A stretch of 14,718 bases of DNA. Origin: Chloroflexota bacterium (lineage in GTDB: Bacteria; Chloroflexota; Anaerolineae; Anaerolineales; UBA4823). The position numbers and the translations under genes are program-made. The DNA lies in assembly GCA_030669775.1 (NCBI GenBank), contig DAOVCZ010000021.1, positions 1-14,718 of the forward strand, written 5' to 3'. The notes beneath the pieces are model-generated. The model searched no databases. It was not told the origin of the DNA and saw only the letters and a program-made list of their open reading frames with translations. This document shows, in pieces, positions 14,169 to 14,718 of this stretch (within the stretch, counting starts at the first letter, position 1; each line of letters begins with the position of its first letter).

Positions 14169-14492
14169 ATGGCTGATAATAGTGGAGATTTAGGATCATT
14201 CTTGGCTGGTTTTGTGATCGGAGGTCTGATCGGTGCCGGTGTGGCACTCTTGATGGCCCCACAATCAGGCGAAGAAACACGCGCTTTGATTGCGGATAAG
14301 AGCATTGAGCTGCGCGATAGAGCTGTAGAGACTGCCGAGGAAGCTCAATCCCGGGCAGGAGAATTTGCTTCACAGACCGCTGAGGCTTATGACCAGCAAG
14401 TTCAACGCATTCAGGCTGCCGTCGACGCAGGAAAGAAGCCTCCCAAAAAGGATGCTGAAGCACCTGCTGAGGAAGCACCCGCTGAATCCTAA
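14169..14492 (+). CDS. YtxH-like (DUF883-type) small membrane protein
   Basis: The 107-residue protein has one N-terminal hydrophobic segment rich in Gly (FLAGFVIGGLIGAGVALLMAP, about 11-31), the family hallmark APQSGEETR, an amphipathic helical region (about 38-90), and a low-complexity Ala/Glu/Pro tail. YtxH and DUF883 proteins are membrane-anchored helical proteins of general-stress type; no enzymatic role is known. AAGGAG sits close before the ATG. It follows the YtxG-like gene by 42 bases, so they likely share a transcript, ending at the hairpin after 14515. Confidence 0.85.
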   Translation: MADNSGDLGSFLAGFVIGGLIGAGVALLMAPQSGEETRALIADKSIELRDRAVETAEEAQSRAGEFASQTAEAYDQQVQRIQAAVDAGKKPPKKDAEAPAEEAPAES

Positions 14493-14514
14493 ACTATCTC
14501 CTGAAAGAAGATGG

Positions 14515-14545
14515 AAGAGATCGGGGTTTCCGATCTCTTTTTATT
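14515..14545 (+). terminator. Intrinsic bidirectional terminator
   Basis: Stem AAGAGATCGG (14515-14524), loop GGTTT, and the exact complement CCGATCTCTT (14530-14539), followed by TTATTT. It lies between the YtxH-like gene and the convergent nnrD-like gene; the A-rich left side (GGAAGA) gives only a weak U-run for the - strand. It should stop the + transcript and, less well, the - one. Confidence 0.85.
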
Positions 14546-14718
14546 TAATTTCTTTCCAACTCTTGGATAACTCCTACCATAGAAACTAACAAATCTCCGG
14601 CGACCACTGAGGTGTTGGTACCCAAAGTTTCTCCAGATTTAATGCCACTCTGCGCGTGGATCCATGAGCCACTGACTGCTGCCTCATAAGCCTCAAGACC
14701 CTGCGCCCGCAATCCTGC
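14545..14718 (-). CDS. nnrD: NAD(P)H-hydrate dehydratase (NnrD/YjeF-type), C-terminal end only
   Basis: Reading the - strand from the window edge gives 57 codons and TAA at 14545-14547. The peptide AGLRAQGLEAYEAAVSGSWI...HAQSG then TNTSVVAGDLLVSM, ending VIQELERN. This matches the end of the ADP/ATP-dependent NAD(P)H-hydrate dehydratase domain, where a Q-G-L/EAA/G-x-[YW]-[IL]-H block precedes a V-A-G/DLL helix and an [IL]-x-x-L tail. The enzyme repairs damaged (hydrated) NAD(P)H. The 5' part, including any NnrE fusion, lies beyond the window, so a bifunctional form cannot be ruled out. Convergent with the YtxH-like gene across a shared terminator. Confidence 0.78.
   Translation of the reverse strand, partial: AGLRAQGLEAYEAAVSGSWIHAQSGIKSGETLGTNTSVVAGDLLVSMVGVIQELERN

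Noticed and set aside
14443..14489. Repeat in the 3' end of the ytxH-like gene
   Set aside because: It is low-complexity Ala/Glu/Pro coding sequence (EAPAEEAPAES), usual for such tails, not a mobile or regulatory repeat.

Overview
The window looks like a piece of a bacterial chromosome from the phylum Chloroflexota, probably class Anaerolineae. This is inferred from protein style, moderate GC content, tight gene packing, single-copy housekeeping genes of non-proteobacterial type, and an 845-residue surface lipoprotein with carbohydrate-binding-like modules. I could not run a search, so the taxon is an inference. All genes but the last lie on the + strand. I see no tRNA, rRNA, CRISPR array, insertion sequence or integrase.

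Region 1 (1-5887) is a housekeeping run. It holds the end of ftsY (SRP receptor), prfB (release factor 2, with a textbook programmed +1 frameshift), rpmF (L32), fabD and fabG (fatty-acid synthesis), an Asp23/Gls24-type small protein, nusB, and tatA/B-like plus tatC. A perfect-consensus promoter overlaps the prfB stop codon and starts the rpmF-fabD section. Two strong hairpins flank rpmF. A perfect 8-bp inverted repeat overlaps the likely -10 box in front of fabG.

Region 2 (5918-10163) is the most interesting part: a compact five-gene acyl-CoA operon. It encodes a CitE/CLYBL-type lyase, two paralogous thiolase-fold proteins and two paralogous zinc-ribbon/OB-fold (DUF35) proteins. Both thiolase-fold proteins lack the nucleophilic Cys, the GHP histidine and the HDxF histidine of true thiolases. 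Together with the paired DUF35 proteins this resembles thiolase-fold retro-aldolase complexes such as Ltp2-ChsH2 more than a Claisen thiolase. I propose a heteromeric aldolase/lyase-like complex acting on an acyl-CoA, working with the CLYBL-like lyase, which would release acetyl-CoA plus a 2-oxoacid. The substrate is unknown.

Region 3 (10222-13526) holds a two-TM protein with a probable PH-like cytosolic part (resembling DUF6585). It is coupled by an ATGA overlap to the large multidomain lipoprotein, which has three starch-binding-like modules, one carboxypeptidase-regulatory-like domain and a C-terminal glycoside-hydrolase-like barrel.

Region 4 (13653-14492) has a YtxG/DUF948-like membrane protein, possibly on a leaderless mRNA, followed by a YtxH-like protein. 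A strong hairpin terminator then separates these from the convergent end of an nnrD-like gene on the - strand.
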